Below, one piece after another: positions 35,561-44,287 of a stretch of DNA of 64,000 nucleotides. Made by a program: the position numbers and the translations under genes. The notes under the pieces were generated by a model, which worked only from the letters and a program-made list of their open reading frames with translations, had not been told where the DNA came from and ran no database searches. Every line of letters starts with the position of its first letter. Positions within the stretch are counted from its first letter, which is position 1. This stretch comes from Streptomyces clavuligerus (GTDB lineage Bacteria; Actinomycetota; Actinomycetes; Streptomycetales; Streptomycetaceae), in assembly GCF_005519465.1 (NCBI RefSeq), contig NZ_CP027858.1, positions 62,001 through 126,000 of the forward strand, written 5' to 3'.

Positions 35561-37429
35561 TCAGGCGCCGGACGCCCGGGCCAGGGCCACCGTCCGGGCC
35601 AGCTCCGCCAGTGTTCCGGCCTCGAAGATCGCCCGCATCGGCACGGTCACGTCGAACGCCCTGCGGATCTGCCGCGCGAGCAGGGTGGCCAGGACCGAGT
35701 GACCGCCGATGTCGAAGAAGTTGTCCCCGGGGCGCACGCCGTCCGCGCCGACGATCCGGGCGACGAGGGCGCACAGCTCGGCCTCGACCGCCGTCCCGGG
35801 GCCCGTCGGCTCCCCGGGGGGAACGGGGCGGGCGGGGCCCCCGGGGCGGACGGTGGGCAGGGCGGCCCGGTCGATCTTGCCGTTCGGCGTGGTGGGGAAG
35901 TGGTCGAGAACGGTCACCCGGGACGGGACCATGTGGCCGGGGAGCGTACGGGCCGCATGGCGGCGCAGCTCCGCGGCGGCGGCCCCGGAATCGACCGCCG
36001 TCCCGCCCGGGGGGCGCGCCCCCTCGCGGAGGGTCACATACGCCACGACCCGGGCCGTCGCGAGGTCGCCCTCGACCAGCGCGCACGCGAGACCGACCGA
36101 GGGATGGGCGGTCAGCCGGGCCTCGACCTCGTCCAGTTCGACACGGAAGCCGCGCACCTTCACCTGGTGGTCGGCGCGGCCGGTGAAGAACAGCTCCCCG
36201 TCGGCGCGCCGCCGCCCCCGGTCGCCGGAGCGGTACATCCGGCTGCCCGGCGGCCCGGCGGGGTCGGCCACGAAGCGGGTCGCGGTCTCCGCCGCCCGGT
36301 TCAGATAGCCGCGGGCCAGGCCGGGTCCGCTGAGATACAGCTCGCCCTCGGCGCCGGGGTCCACCGGCCGGAGCCGGGAGTCGAGCACCTGGACCGAGCT
36401 GCCCGGCAGCGGGCGGCCGACGCCGATCTCCTCGTCCCCGGTGACCTGCCCCACGGAGATGCCGACGGTCACCTCGGTGGGGCCGTACCCGTTGAACAGG
36501 CGCCGCCCGGCGGACCAGGCGCGGGCGAGGGCCGGGGAGAGGGCGTCCCCGGTGGAGACCACGGCCCCGCCGGTCAGGACCCCGTCCGGCTCGGTGACGC
36601 TCAGCGCCACCGGGGGGAGGGTCGCGTGGGTGACGCGGTGCCGGGCCAGGGTGTCCCGGAGCGGCTGCCCGGGGAGCAGGTCGGCGGCGGGTGCAAGCAC
36701 CAGGGTGGCGCCGGAGAACAGGGCCAGGGAGAGATCCCAGAAGGAGGCGTCGAATCCGGTCGCGGCCCATTGGAGCACCCGGTCGCCCGGCCCGGGGGCG
36801 AGGTGCCGGTGCTGGCCCTCGACCAGCGCGGACACCCCGGCGTGGGAGACGGCGACGCCTTTGGGACGGCCGGTGGAGCCGGAGGTGTAGACGAGGTACA
36901 TGAGGTGGGCGGGCAGCAGGGGGGCGCGGCGTTCGGCGTCGGTGAGGTCGTCGCCGGAGCGGGCCGCGCACTCCGCGCGGAACACCGGATCATCGATGAC
37001 CACATCGAGCACATCGACCGCATGGGCCGCGTCGGCGCCATCGGCGCCGCCGTCGACTCCGGCGGCCGGTGCGGGGAGCGCGAGCTCCGCCGTGCGCAGA
37101 TGCAGCAGCGGCCGGGCGTCGGCCACCATGGCCGAGAGCCGTTCCGCCGGGTAGTCGGGGTCGAGCGCGAGATAGGCGCCGCCCGCCTTGAGGACGGCCA
37201 GCAGGACGGTGGGCAGCTCGATCGACCGGGGGACCGAGACCGCGACGGTCATGTCCGGTCCGACCCCCCGGTCGACCAGGCACCGGGCGAGCCGGTTCGC
37301 CGCCGTGTTCAGCTCCGCGTAACTGACGGCGGCGGTCCGGAAGACGACGGCGGTCTCGTCCCCGGCCCAGCCCGCGACCGCCTCGAAGAGCTGGGGCACC
37401 GTGGGCACGGTCCGCTCGGTCTCCTCCAT
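35561..37429 (-). CDS. Stand-alone NRPS adenylation-carrier (A-PCP) didomain
   Basis: Activates an amino acid as the AMP ester and loads it on its own phosphopantetheine arm; 622 residues, about the size of NovH-type proteins. Core motifs in order: YTSGSTGRPKG (A3), FDASFWDL (A4), NGYGPTEVTVG (A5), YRSGD (A7), GRADHQVKVRGFRVELDE (A8), NGKIDRAAL (A10). The carrier motif is DNFFDIGGHSVLA with Ser at about 578. The pocket begins Asp-Ala..Trp after A4; I did not derive a reliable specificity. There is no condensation or thioesterase domain and no MbtH nearby, so the loaded amino acid is probably modified on the carrier, then released or passed on. Confidence 0.93.
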   Translation of the reverse strand: MEETERTVPTVPQLFEAVAGWAGDETAVVFRTAAVSYAELNTAANRLARCLVDRGVGPDMTVAVSVPRSIELPTVLLAVLKAGGAYLALDPDYPAERLSAMVADARPLLHLRTAELALPAPAAGVDGGADGADAAHAVDVLDVVIDDPVFRAECAARSGDDLTDAERRAPLLPAHLMYLVYTSGSTGRPKGVAVSHAGVSALVEGQHRHLAPGPGDRVLQWAATGFDASFWDLSLALFSGATLVLAPAADLLPGQPLRDTLARHRVTHATLPPVALSVTEPDGVLTGGAVVSTGDALSPALARAWSAGRRLFNGYGPTEVTVGISVGQVTGDEEIGVGRPLPGSSVQVLDSRLRPVDPGAEGELYLSGPGLARGYLNRAAETATRFVADPAGPPGSRMYRSGDRGRRRADGELFFTGRADHQVKVRGFRVELDEVEARLTAHPSVGLACALVEGDLATARVVAYVTLREGARPPGGTAVDSGAAAAELRRHAARTLPGHMVPSRVTVLDHFPTTPNGKIDRAALPTVRPGGPARPVPPGEPTGPGTAVEAELCALVARIVGADGVRPGDNFFDIGGHSVLATLLARQIRRAFDVTVPMRAIFEAGTLAELARTVALARASGA

Positions 37430-37512
37430 CGCCCTGCCTTCCTTCGTCGGGTGTCACGGGGGGGGGTGCGGGCGGCGCGGGACCGTCCGCGGGGTACCGG
37501 GCCGGGGGTCCG

Positions 37513-38172
37513 CTACGGGGCCGCCGCGTCGTCCACGGTCCGCACGATCCACTCCATGAGCGGGACGTGGGCCGCCTCGGCCGCCTGCGTCCAGCGGCCC
37601 CTGCGCTCGGAGTCGAGGTTCAGGGTCACCTGGACCCGGGCCGCCGCCCCGCCGTCCACGGCGTGGTGGCCGCGCAGCTCCCGCCGCAGCCGCCGGGCGG
37701 ACCACCGCTCGCGCTCGGCGCGCTCCAGCCACCGGTCCTGCTCGTCGGCGGGGAGGGCGGCGGTCTCGGCGTGGTGCTGGAGGCTGAGCGCGTCCCGGCG
37801 CCGGGCCACGGGGAACTTGCGGGCGACCCAGGCGTAGTTGCGCAGGGTCTGATAGCTGAGCGAGGTCCTCTTGATGACGACCTGATAGCGGTCGGGGTAC
37901 TCCTCCTCGCCGAAGACGAGCCAGTCGGCGAGCCACCACACGGAGGACTCGGAGACCCTTTTGATCTGGCTTCCGAGCCGGCACCAGGAGTCGAACGGAA
38001 GGCCCGCGGGTATCCGCAGTTCGACCTGTCCGGCGTAGACGCCGTCGGTGATGCCGAGGCGGTTCTGCAGGGAGCGGGCCCCGCCCCGTTCGACCCCGTT
38101 CGGGCCGCCCGGCGGACCGTGGGGAGCGGCGCCGGTCCTGCGTGCCGACCGATACTGACCGTAACGTTCCAT
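37513..38172 (-). CDS. LmbU-family transcriptional regulator
   Basis: Regulator of the LmbU/NovE family, 219 residues, found in lincomycin, hormaomycin and aminocoumarin clusters as pathway activators. The diagnostic run is present: VWWLADWLVFGEEEYPDRY, then SYQTLRNYAWVARKFP, RRRDALSLQHHAE, and EQDRWLERAERE. ATG 38172 is chosen from family length; an AAGGAG lies 15 bases upstream, rather far. It lies 83 bases after the A-PCP gene end in reverse, same strand, so it may be cotranscribed with it. A consensus -35 at 38351-38356 and an inverted repeat at 38229-38244 lie upstream. It is the only regulator in the biosynthetic cluster. Confidence 0.9.
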   Translation of the reverse strand: MERYGQYRSARRTGAAPHGPPGGPNGVERGGARSLQNRLGITDGVYAGQVELRIPAGLPFDSWCRLGSQIKRVSESSVWWLADWLVFGEEEYPDRYQVVIKRTSLSYQTLRNYAWVARKFPVARRRDALSLQHHAETAALPADEQDRWLERAERERWSARRLRRELRGHHAVDGGAAARVQVTLNLDSERRGRWTQAAEAAHVPLMEWIVRTVDDAAAP

Positions 38173-38228
38173 GAAGGCGTGGTCATCTCCTTGCGTCGCG
38201 GATGTCCCGATTTCCTGAAGGCTCTTGA

Positions 38229-38244
38229 CGTTCCACTGGGAACG
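38229..38244. promoter_or_regulatory. Inverted repeat upstream of LmbU-type gene
   Basis: CGTTCC at 38229-38234 and GGAACG at 38239-38244 are perfect 6-bp arms around a 4-base centre, 57-72 bases before the LmbU-type start. A further CGTTCC lies at 38164-38169, over the start codon. This may be an operator or an mRNA hairpin. Confidence 0.4.
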
Positions 38245-38329
38245 GTGCCGAGGGCCGGGAATTGGCGTACGCAAGCACCTGCGCGCCTGACGGGGTGACA
38301 CCGTCGACTGCACAGCCCTGCCGTGATGC

Positions 38330-38356
38330 GTACTACAGTCGCGTTTTTCCTGTCAA
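38330..38356 (-). promoter_or_regulatory. Probable vegetative-type promoter for the LmbU-type gene
   Basis: Read on the minus strand, a perfect TTGACA (-35; 38356-38351) is followed 15 bases later by TAGTAC (38335-38330), about 160 bases upstream of the start codon, in a locally AT-rich stretch. The spacer is shorter than the ideal 17-18. Confidence 0.4.
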
Positions 38357-38420
38357 TCGGCCTGCCCGCGCCACGCGGTTGACCAGGGGTGACGCATCCG
38401 GCCCCGTGCGGGCCCGGCCT

Positions 38421-39644
38421 TCAGGGCCGGTCGGGCCGCGGTGCGGAACGCCGCGGCCGGAAGGTGACCGGCAGACTGCTGTAGCCGTGGAGGAAGGTGG
38501 AGTAGATCCGCCGCCCCTCCCCGGCCTGCTCGATCGTCCCGGCGTGGGCGGTCAGCGCCGTCAGCAGGGCCCGCAGTTCGGCGCGGCCGAGGGCGGCGCC
38601 GACGCAGAAGTGGGGCCCGTGGCCGAGCGCGAGATGCGGATTGGGGCGGCGGGCGAGGTCGAGGGTGCGGGGCCGGTCGAAGACCGTCTCGTCGTTGTTG
38701 GCGGAGGTGTTCCAGAGGGTGACGATGTCCCCGGCGCGCACCCGCTGCCCGCCGAGGGTGAGATCGCACCGGGCGGTGCGGGCGAAGTGCATGCCCGGGG
38801 TGGCCCAGCGCAGGATCTCCTCGACGGCGGTGTCCACACCGATCCGGCCCTCGCGCAGGGCGCGCCACTGGCCGGGGTGGCGGGCGAGGACGAGCACGGC
38901 GGTGATCGCCGACATCCGGGAGGACTCGTCGCCGCCCAGCAGCAGGCTGTAGCAGTTGAGCGCGATCTCCTCCGGGGTGAGCGGGCGGCCGTCCGCCTCG
39001 GCCGACGCGAGCATGCTGATGACGTCGTCGCCGGGGCGGGCCCGCCGTTCCAGGGCGAGTTCGACGAGGTACAGGACGATCTCGTTCCGGGCCTCCAGCG
39101 CGTCCAGGCGGTCGCCGTCCGGCCGTTCCGAGGCCAGGGCCGTCTTGCTCCACGCCAGCAGCTCCGCGCGGTCCCGGCCGGGGATGGACAGCAGATCGCA
39201 GATGGTGTTCAGGGGGATGTGCGCGGCGACATCGGCGGCGAAGTCGACGGTGCCCCGGCCCACGGTCTCCTCGACGAGCCGGGCCGTGCGCTCCTCGACG
39301 CGGCGGACCACCTCGCCGAGGACCCTCGGGGAGAAGGCGCGGAGCATCAGGCTCCGCAGCGCGCGGTGACGGGGCCGGTCGGTGACGGCGAGCATCTTCC
39401 CGCCCGCCGAGTCGTCGCCGTGCAGCAGCACGTCGAGGACGGTGCCCCGGGCGGAGCCGAGCCGCTGCCCGTCGTCGTAGCAGGCCCGGACGTCGGCGTA
39501 CCGGGACACCACCCAGAATCCGGGCCGCCCGGCGGCGGGCGGATGCCAGAAGACGGGGCTCCGCACGCGTATCTCCTGCCAGTAGGCGTACGGGTCGTTC
39601 CGGACGAAGGCGGCCGGGTCGGTGAGGTCGAGCGACGGCGCCAC
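38421..39644 (-). CDS. Cytochrome P450 (second of two)
   Basis: Bacterial P450 of 407 residues. The I-helix reads LLLGGDESSRMSA, where the usual Thr pair after Asp/Glu is Ser-Ser. The ExxR is in VEEILRWATP, and the haem loop is LGHGPHFCVGAALGRAEL. GTG 39644 is preferred to the upstream ATG 39668 because AAGGAG lies six bases before it. It is divergent from the dehydrogenase-monooxygenase-ABM unit across 282 bases that must carry both promoters. A second P450 implies at least two separate oxidations on the pathway intermediate. It differs clearly from the first P450, so this is not a recent duplication. Confidence 0.92.
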   Translation of the reverse strand: MAPSLDLTDPAAFVRNDPYAYWQEIRVRSPVFWHPPAAGRPGFWVVSRYADVRACYDDGQRLGSARGTVLDVLLHGDDSAGGKMLAVTDRPRHRALRSLMLRAFSPRVLGEVVRRVEERTARLVEETVGRGTVDFAADVAAHIPLNTICDLLSIPGRDRAELLAWSKTALASERPDGDRLDALEARNEIVLYLVELALERRARPGDDVISMLASAEADGRPLTPEEIALNCYSLLLGGDESSRMSAITAVLVLARHPGQWRALREGRIGVDTAVEEILRWATPGMHFARTARCDLTLGGQRVRAGDIVTLWNTSANNDETVFDRPRTLDLARRPNPHLALGHGPHFCVGAALGRAELRALLTALTAHAGTIEQAGEGRRIYSTFLHGYSSLPVTFRPRRSAPRPDRP

Positions 39645-39926
39645 AGGGTCTCCTTTCCGGCGGTTCACCCCGGGTCCGCGGGGGCCGGTCTGTACATCCG
39701 GGCTTCCGGGGGGAAGGCTCGGCCCGCTGAATGTAGGTGACCCCGGCGGGCGGGAACAGGCCGCGTGCTGCTGGGGTGCGTGGCGCGGCGGGGCGGGGGC
39801 CGCCGACGGGTGTCCCGGCGCCGGGACAGTCCGCCGGGCGGGGCTGCCGACGGCCGCACCGGACCTGTCCCCCGCGCTTCACCGCGGGTTCTGCCCCGAA
39901 CGGACGACGCACTGGAGGTGCGGCTT

Positions 39927-40961
39927 GTGCGAACCATCACCGTGATTCCCGGCGACGGCATCGGTCCCGAGGTGATCGGGCCCGCGCTGGACGTCCTGGT
40001 CGCCCTGGGACTCGATCTGCGATTCGATGTCATCGAGGAGGTGAACGCGCACCGGTATCTGCGCGACGGGACCGCGCTGTCGGACGCGGACTTCGCCCGG
40101 GTGCGCTCCAGCGCGGCGACCCTGCTCGGCGCGGTCGGCGACCCACGGCTCCGCGACACGGGCTATGCCCGGGGTGTGCTGTGGCGGCTGCGCTCCGGGC
40201 TCGACCTGTACGCCAACTACCGGCCCGCGCGGCTCTGGCACGAGCGGCTCAGCCCGCTGCGGGACGCCGCCCGGCGGCCCATCGACTGCGTGGTCGTCCG
40301 GGAGAACACGGAGGGGCTGTACAGCGGGATCGGCGGCGGCACCGCGACGGGCACCGCCGCCGAGGTCGCCCTCGACACCGACCTCAGCACCCATCGCGGG
40401 GTGTCCCGGATCATCGACTTCGCCTTCTCCGTCGCACGCCGCGGGGTGTGCCTGGTGGACAAGGCGAGCGCGATCCCGCACGGTGGGCGTCTGTGGCAGC
40501 GCTGCTGGCGGGAGGCGGTGGCCCGGCATCCGCGGTGCGCGACGTCCCATCTGTACGCGGACACGGCCGCGCTGCGGCTGGCCGAGGACCCCACCGTGTT
40601 CGACGTGATCGTGACGAACAACACCTACGGCGACATCCTGAGCAGTCTCACGGCCGCCCTCGCGGGCGGGATCGGCCTGGCCCCGTCGGCCAGTCTCAAC
40701 CCCGGCACCGGGTTCGGGGTGTTCGAGCCGATGCACGGCTCCGCGCCGGACATCGCGGGGACGGGTACGGCCAATCCGCTGGGCGCGATCCTCTCGGCGG
40801 CCCTGCTGGTCGAGCATCTGGGCCACGGCGAGGAGGCCGGGGCGGTGCGCCGGGCCGTCGCGGCGGCCGTCGCCGCCGGGCGGACCACCCCCGACATCGG
40901 CGGGGCGCTGGGCACCCGGGAGGCCGGTGCCGCCGTGCTCGCCGAACTCGGCGCCCGATGA
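39927..40961 (+). CDS. Isopropylmalate/isocitrate/tartrate dehydrogenase-family enzyme
   Basis: Beta-hydroxyacid oxidative decarboxylase of the IPMDH/IDH/tartrate dehydrogenase family, 344 residues. The N-terminus VIPGDGIGPEV, the substrate loop VVRENTEGLYSGIGG, the Lys in VDKASAI, and the metal-binding Asp residues near VIVTNNTYGDILSSLTAAL are all present, as is FEPMHGSAPDIAGTG. It oxidises a 2-hydroxyacid with NAD(P). Within a tailoring cluster it is likely repurposed from leucine metabolism, perhaps oxidising a beta-hydroxylated side chain with loss of CO2. GTG 39927 has GGAGG 8 bases upstream; a GTG three codons earlier is possible. Stop overlaps the next start. Confidence 0.9.
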   Translation: MRTITVIPGDGIGPEVIGPALDVLVALGLDLRFDVIEEVNAHRYLRDGTALSDADFARVRSSAATLLGAVGDPRLRDTGYARGVLWRLRSGLDLYANYRPARLWHERLSPLRDAARRPIDCVVVRENTEGLYSGIGGGTATGTAAEVALDTDLSTHRGVSRIIDFAFSVARRGVCLVDKASAIPHGGRLWQRCWREAVARHPRCATSHLYADTAALRLAEDPTVFDVIVTNNTYGDILSSLTAALAGGIGLAPSASLNPGTGFGVFEPMHGSAPDIAGTGTANPLGAILSAALLVEHLGHGEEAGAVRRAVAAAVAAGRTTPDIGGALGTREAGAAVLAELGAR

Positions 40962-42388
40962 GCGGGGGACCCGGCGACGGGAACAGGAGCGGGGCGGGCG
41001 GGACGCACGGAGCGGGACGCGGGCGGACCGGTGCCGCCGGGGACCCCGATGTCGTCGTCGTGGGCGCCGGTCTGGTGGGGCCGGTGGCGGCCCTGTATCT
41101 GGCCCGCAGGGGCGAGCGGGTCCTGCTGCTCGACAAGCGGGCCGATCCGCGCGGAAGGCCCGGCGCGGGCGGGCGTTCGCTCACCGTGATGCTCTCCGCA
41201 CGCGGCTGGCGGGTCCTGGACGAGCTGGGTCTCGGCGACACGGTGCGGTCGTTCGCCGTCCCCCTGCACGGGCGGTGCGCGCATCTGCGGGACGGCACCT
41301 CGCACACCACCCCGTACAGCCGGGACGGGCGGCCCATCTGGTCGGTGGAGCGGGAGCGGCTGCACCGGCTGCTGCTGGACGCGGCCGAGGCGGCCCCGGG
41401 GGTGGCGGTGCGCTTCCGGCGGCGGGTGCGGTCGGTGGACCTGGACGAGCCCGCGCTCCTCGTCGAGGAGGAGACGGGGCCCCGGAAGGTGGTCTGCCGT
41501 CATGTCCTGGGGTGCGACGGGGCGCACTCCGTCGCCCGTGCGGCGCTCGTCGCCCGGGGTGCCCGGCAGCGGGTCCGTCCGCTGCGGCTCGCGTATCAGG
41601 AGATCGCCCTGGACGGGGGGTGGCTGGACCGCCGCACCATGCACTACTGGCCGACGGGGGACGCGCTGTTCGGAGCGTTCCCCGTGCCGTCGGGCCGGTT
41701 CTCCGGCTGTCTGTTCCAGCGTCTGGACGGGCCCGCGCCGTCCTACGCCGCGGTGGACGCGGGCCGCGATCCGCTGGAGCTGTTCACCGCGGACTTCCCC
41801 GAGCCCGCGGCGGCCATCGCGGACCTGGGCGCGCAGCTCGCCGCGGCGCCCCGGGCCACCGTCCCGCTGGTGCGGTGCGACCGCTGGGTGTGGCGCGACA
41901 CCTTCGCCCTGCTCGGGGACGCCTGTCATGCGATGGCCCCGTTCATGGGACACGGCATGAACTGCGCCTTCGAGGACGCCCGGACGCTCGCCTCCTGTCT
42001 GGACGCGGAGGGCGGCTGGGGACCGGCCCTCGCCGCCTACGAAGAGCGGCGGCGGGCCGACGCCGACGCGATATCCGAGCTGTCCTACCGGCACTACGAC
42101 ACCATGACCCGCCCCCCTCGGGAGGGGGCCGACGAGGCGGCGGCGCTGCTGCGGGAACGTCTCGTCGGCCTCTTCCCCGACCGGTTCGTGCCGCTGTACG
42201 AGCGGTGTGCCTTCTCCGAGGAGGGGTACGCCTCGGTCCGGCAGGCCGACCGGCACTTCAACGACCTCGTCGAGGCCCTGCTCCGCAGGTACGGAGCGGG
42301 GCTGGCGACGGTCTCCGACAGCCGGTTGCGCGCGTACACGCCCCCGGCCCGCCCCGCGTTCCCCGTGGAGGGTTACGGATGCTTCTGA
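40958..42388 (+). CDS. FAD monooxygenase, kynurenine 3-monooxygenase-like
   Basis: Group A flavin hydroxylase of 476 residues. The FAD site is VVVVGAGLVGPVAALYLARRG near residue 30, and the second FAD motif is LLGDACHAMAPFMGHGMNCAFED (about 325-345). This motif, the following RRADADAISELSYRHYDTM and the C-terminal LFPDRFVPLYERCAFSEEGY are the hallmarks of kynurenine 3-monooxygenase relatives rather than generic phenol hydroxylases. An ortho-hydroxylation of an aminoaryl (kynurenine-type) ring is therefore likely. The first 25 residues are a Gly/Arg-rich extension. ATGA overlap with the dehydrogenase gene. Confidence 0.88.
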   Translation: MSGGPGDGNRSGAGGTHGAGRGRTGAAGDPDVVVVGAGLVGPVAALYLARRGERVLLLDKRADPRGRPGAGGRSLTVMLSARGWRVLDELGLGDTVRSFAVPLHGRCAHLRDGTSHTTPYSRDGRPIWSVERERLHRLLLDAAEAAPGVAVRFRRRVRSVDLDEPALLVEEETGPRKVVCRHVLGCDGAHSVARAALVARGARQRVRPLRLAYQEIALDGGWLDRRTMHYWPTGDALFGAFPVPSGRFSGCLFQRLDGPAPSYAAVDAGRDPLELFTADFPEPAAAIADLGAQLAAAPRATVPLVRCDRWVWRDTFALLGDACHAMAPFMGHGMNCAFEDARTLASCLDAEGGWGPALAAYEERRRADADAISELSYRHYDTMTRPPREGADEAAALLRERLVGLFPDRFVPLYERCAFSEEGYASVRQADRHFNDLVEALLRRYGAGLATVSDSRLRAYTPPARPAFPVEGYGCF

Positions 42389-42732
42389 TCGTTTTCACCT
42401 CGCGGCTGTCCGCGCGGGCCGGGGCGGACCACGACGCCGCCGAGGAACGCATGCGGGAGCGGGTCGCCGCCATCGGCGGTACGGACCCCGTCGAGGTCAA
42501 GCACTACACGGCGGAGGACGGTGAGCGGCTCGCGGTCGTCCTGTGGCGTGATCCCGGGACGCTGGAGGCGTGGCGCACCGACCCCGAGCACCGGTTGGCC
42601 CAGCGGCTGGGGCGGGAGCGGTGGTACGACTCGTACACGTTGTATGTGGCCGAGGTGATCCGGACCAGCGGGACGGGCGACGGCGGGGCGGCCTCCGGGA
42701 CGGAGCGGGCGCCGGACGGCGGTCCCCGGTAG
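42379..42732 (+). CDS. Small ABM-type (antibiotic biosynthesis monooxygenase-like) protein
   Basis: Protein of 117 residues with the small alpha/beta-barrel pattern of the dimeric ABM superfamily: MLLIVFTSRLSA first strand, a helix with ERMRERVAAI, and WRDPGTLEAWRTDPEHRLAQ. Members include cofactor-free monooxygenases and cyclases of secondary metabolism, and also members of unknown role. It overlaps the monooxygenase gene by ten bases, with GGAGGG eight bases before the ATG, so it belongs to the same unit. The last 20 residues are low-complexity. Activity cannot be read from sequence. Confidence 0.75.
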   Translation: MLLIVFTSRLSARAGADHDAAEERMRERVAAIGGTDPVEVKHYTAEDGERLAVVLWRDPGTLEAWRTDPEHRLAQRLGRERWYDSYTLYVAEVIRTSGTGDGGAASGTERAPDGGPR

Positions 42733-42820
42733 ACGCGGCCTCCGGGGGGGCGGCCCGGGAGCCTCCGGTGCCGCCCGCCGGTGCTGTCGCCGCCCGGTGC
42801 CGCCCGCCGGTGCGGGTGGC

Positions 42821-43390
42821 TCAGGACGCCGGGCGGTCCGCGCCCGCGCCGGACCGCCACTCGGGTGCGAGCACCGCCCAGACCTGCTGGTCGTGGCGGG
42901 CACCGGCGAAGGGCCAGACCGCGCGCCGCACCCCTTCGAGGGTCATGCCCAGCCGCCGGGCCACGGCGGCGCTCCGCTCGTTGTCGGCCCGGCAGCACCA
43001 CTCGGCGCGGTACATCCCCCGCTCGGCGAAGGCCCAGTCCAGCAGGGCCCGGCAGGCCGGGGTGACCAGCCCGTGCCCCTCGGCCGCGGGCTCCAGCCAG
43101 CAGCCGATCTCGCAGCTTCCCGACGCGGCGTCGAACGTCGTGAACATCACGCCGCCGACCAGGGTGTCCGCGTGCCAGATGCCGTAGAGACGGCCGCCGT
43201 CGGCGGCCTGGCGCCCGGCGTAGCGGCTCAGGATGCCCCGGGCCCCGTCGAGGCCGTCGGTGACGAACCCCGCGCCGACCCAGGGGCGGATGTGTTCGCG
43301 CGCCCGGTCCATGTGCGCGGCGAACTCGGCCGCGTGCCACACCTCCAGCGGACGGAGGCGGGCGTCGTCCCGCAGGGGGAGGGAGAACAT
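42821..43390 (-). CDS. GNAT-family N-acetyltransferase (RimJ/RimL-like)
   Basis: Acetyl-CoA-dependent acyltransferase of 189 residues of the RimJ/RimL type, acting on a protein N-terminus or small amine. The order of family elements is visible: LRPLEVWHAAEFAAHM at the N-terminus, EIGCWLEPAAEGHGLVTPAC (motif A acetyl-CoA loop, about 105-125), and NERSAAVARRLGMTLEGV near the C-terminus. Divergent from a TetR-family gene across 48 bases, which suggests the regulator controls it. Convergent with the ABM gene; substrate unknown. Confidence 0.87.
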   Translation of the reverse strand: MFSLPLRDDARLRPLEVWHAAEFAAHMDRAREHIRPWVGAGFVTDGLDGARGILSRYAGRQAADGGRLYGIWHADTLVGGVMFTTFDAASGSCEIGCWLEPAAEGHGLVTPACRALLDWAFAERGMYRAEWCCRADNERSAAVARRLGMTLEGVRRAVWPFAGARHDQQVWAVLAPEWRSGAGADRPAS

Positions 43391-43438
43391 GGCGACCCCA
43401 TTCACAAAACAAGTGTTATGTCTATGTACTCTGGCAGC
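43391..43438. promoter_or_regulatory. Divergent promoter/operator between GNAT and TetR genes
   Basis: A 48-base AT-rich intergenic region with near-palindromic AACAAGTGTT (about 43409-43418) followed by TATGTC and TATGTA tracts that could be -10 boxes. TetR-family genes commonly repress such divergent promoters; the operator assignment is inference. Confidence 0.4.
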
Positions 43439-44089
43439 ATGCCACGTACCAGGGGGGATCACGAAGCCCGCCGCCGCGAGGTCTCGGAGGCGGTCTGGCG
43501 GGTGCTGGCCGCGCGCGGCTTCGACGGGCTGACCCTGCGCGCCGTCGCCGTCGAGCTGGGCGCGACCACCGGTCTGCTCACCCACTACTTCCCCGCCAAG
43601 CGGGACCTGGTCGCGCACGCCCTGGAACTGCTCGCGGAGCGGACCGCCGCCCGGCCCCGGCGCGCGGCGGCCGAGGGCCTCGCCGCCGTGCGGGCCGCGC
43701 TGCTCGACATCCTGCCGCTGACCGCCGAGGCCGCGGCGAGCAACCGGATCTGGGTCTCGTCCTGGGACACGGCGCTCGCCGACCCCGGGCTGAGCGAGGA
43801 GTACGCCCGCAGATACGCGGGCGGCCGGGCCCGGCTGCGGGAGCGGATCGCCGCGGCCCAGCGGCTCGGCGAGCTGCCGCCCGGGGCCCCGGACCGGGTC
43901 GCGGAAGGCGCGCTGGCCTTCGTGCTCGGCCTGGTGGTGCAGGCCCTCTTCGACCCCGGGGCGTTCCCGCCCGGCCACCAGACCGAGCTGGTCGACGGAT
44001 ATCTGGCGGGGCTGGCCCCGCCGCCGGCGGAGAGCGCTGACCCCCCGGTCTCCCCCGGCACCGGCACACGGCCGTCCGCCGGCGGCTGA
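43439..44089 (+). CDS. TetR/AcrR-family transcriptional regulator
   Basis: Regulator of 216 residues. An N-terminal helix-turn-helix (about 10-55) has REVSEAVWRVLAARGFDGLTLRAVA, then LGATTGLLTHYFPAKRDLVAHAL, the classic TetR pattern. The ligand domain is helical (SNRIWVSSWDTALADPGLSEEY), and the tail is Pro-rich. It likely represses itself and the divergent acetyltransferase gene. No strong ribosome site lies before ATG 43439; an in-frame ATG at 43418 would add seven residues. Confidence 0.88.
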   Translation: MPRTRGDHEARRREVSEAVWRVLAARGFDGLTLRAVAVELGATTGLLTHYFPAKRDLVAHALELLAERTAARPRRAAAEGLAAVRAALLDILPLTAEAAASNRIWVSSWDTALADPGLSEEYARRYAGGRARLRERIAAAQRLGELPPGAPDRVAEGALAFVLGLVVQALFDPGAFPPGHQTELVDGYLAGLAPPPAESADPPVSPGTGTRPSAGG

Positions 44090-44287
44090 GCGCCCCGCCC
44101 GGGCCCGGACCCCGGCGCCCCAGAGGTGCACTCCGTTCGCTCAAGTCCCTTGCGGCACACCCGCCACCGGTACCCGGACCACCGGATGAGTATCCGCACG
44201 GATGTCGTCGTCTTCGCCCGGCGGAAGGGTAGGCGCTCATGCGGGGCCCCGGCCCCGCACCGCGTCTCTCTCTTCCGGAGGTATGTC

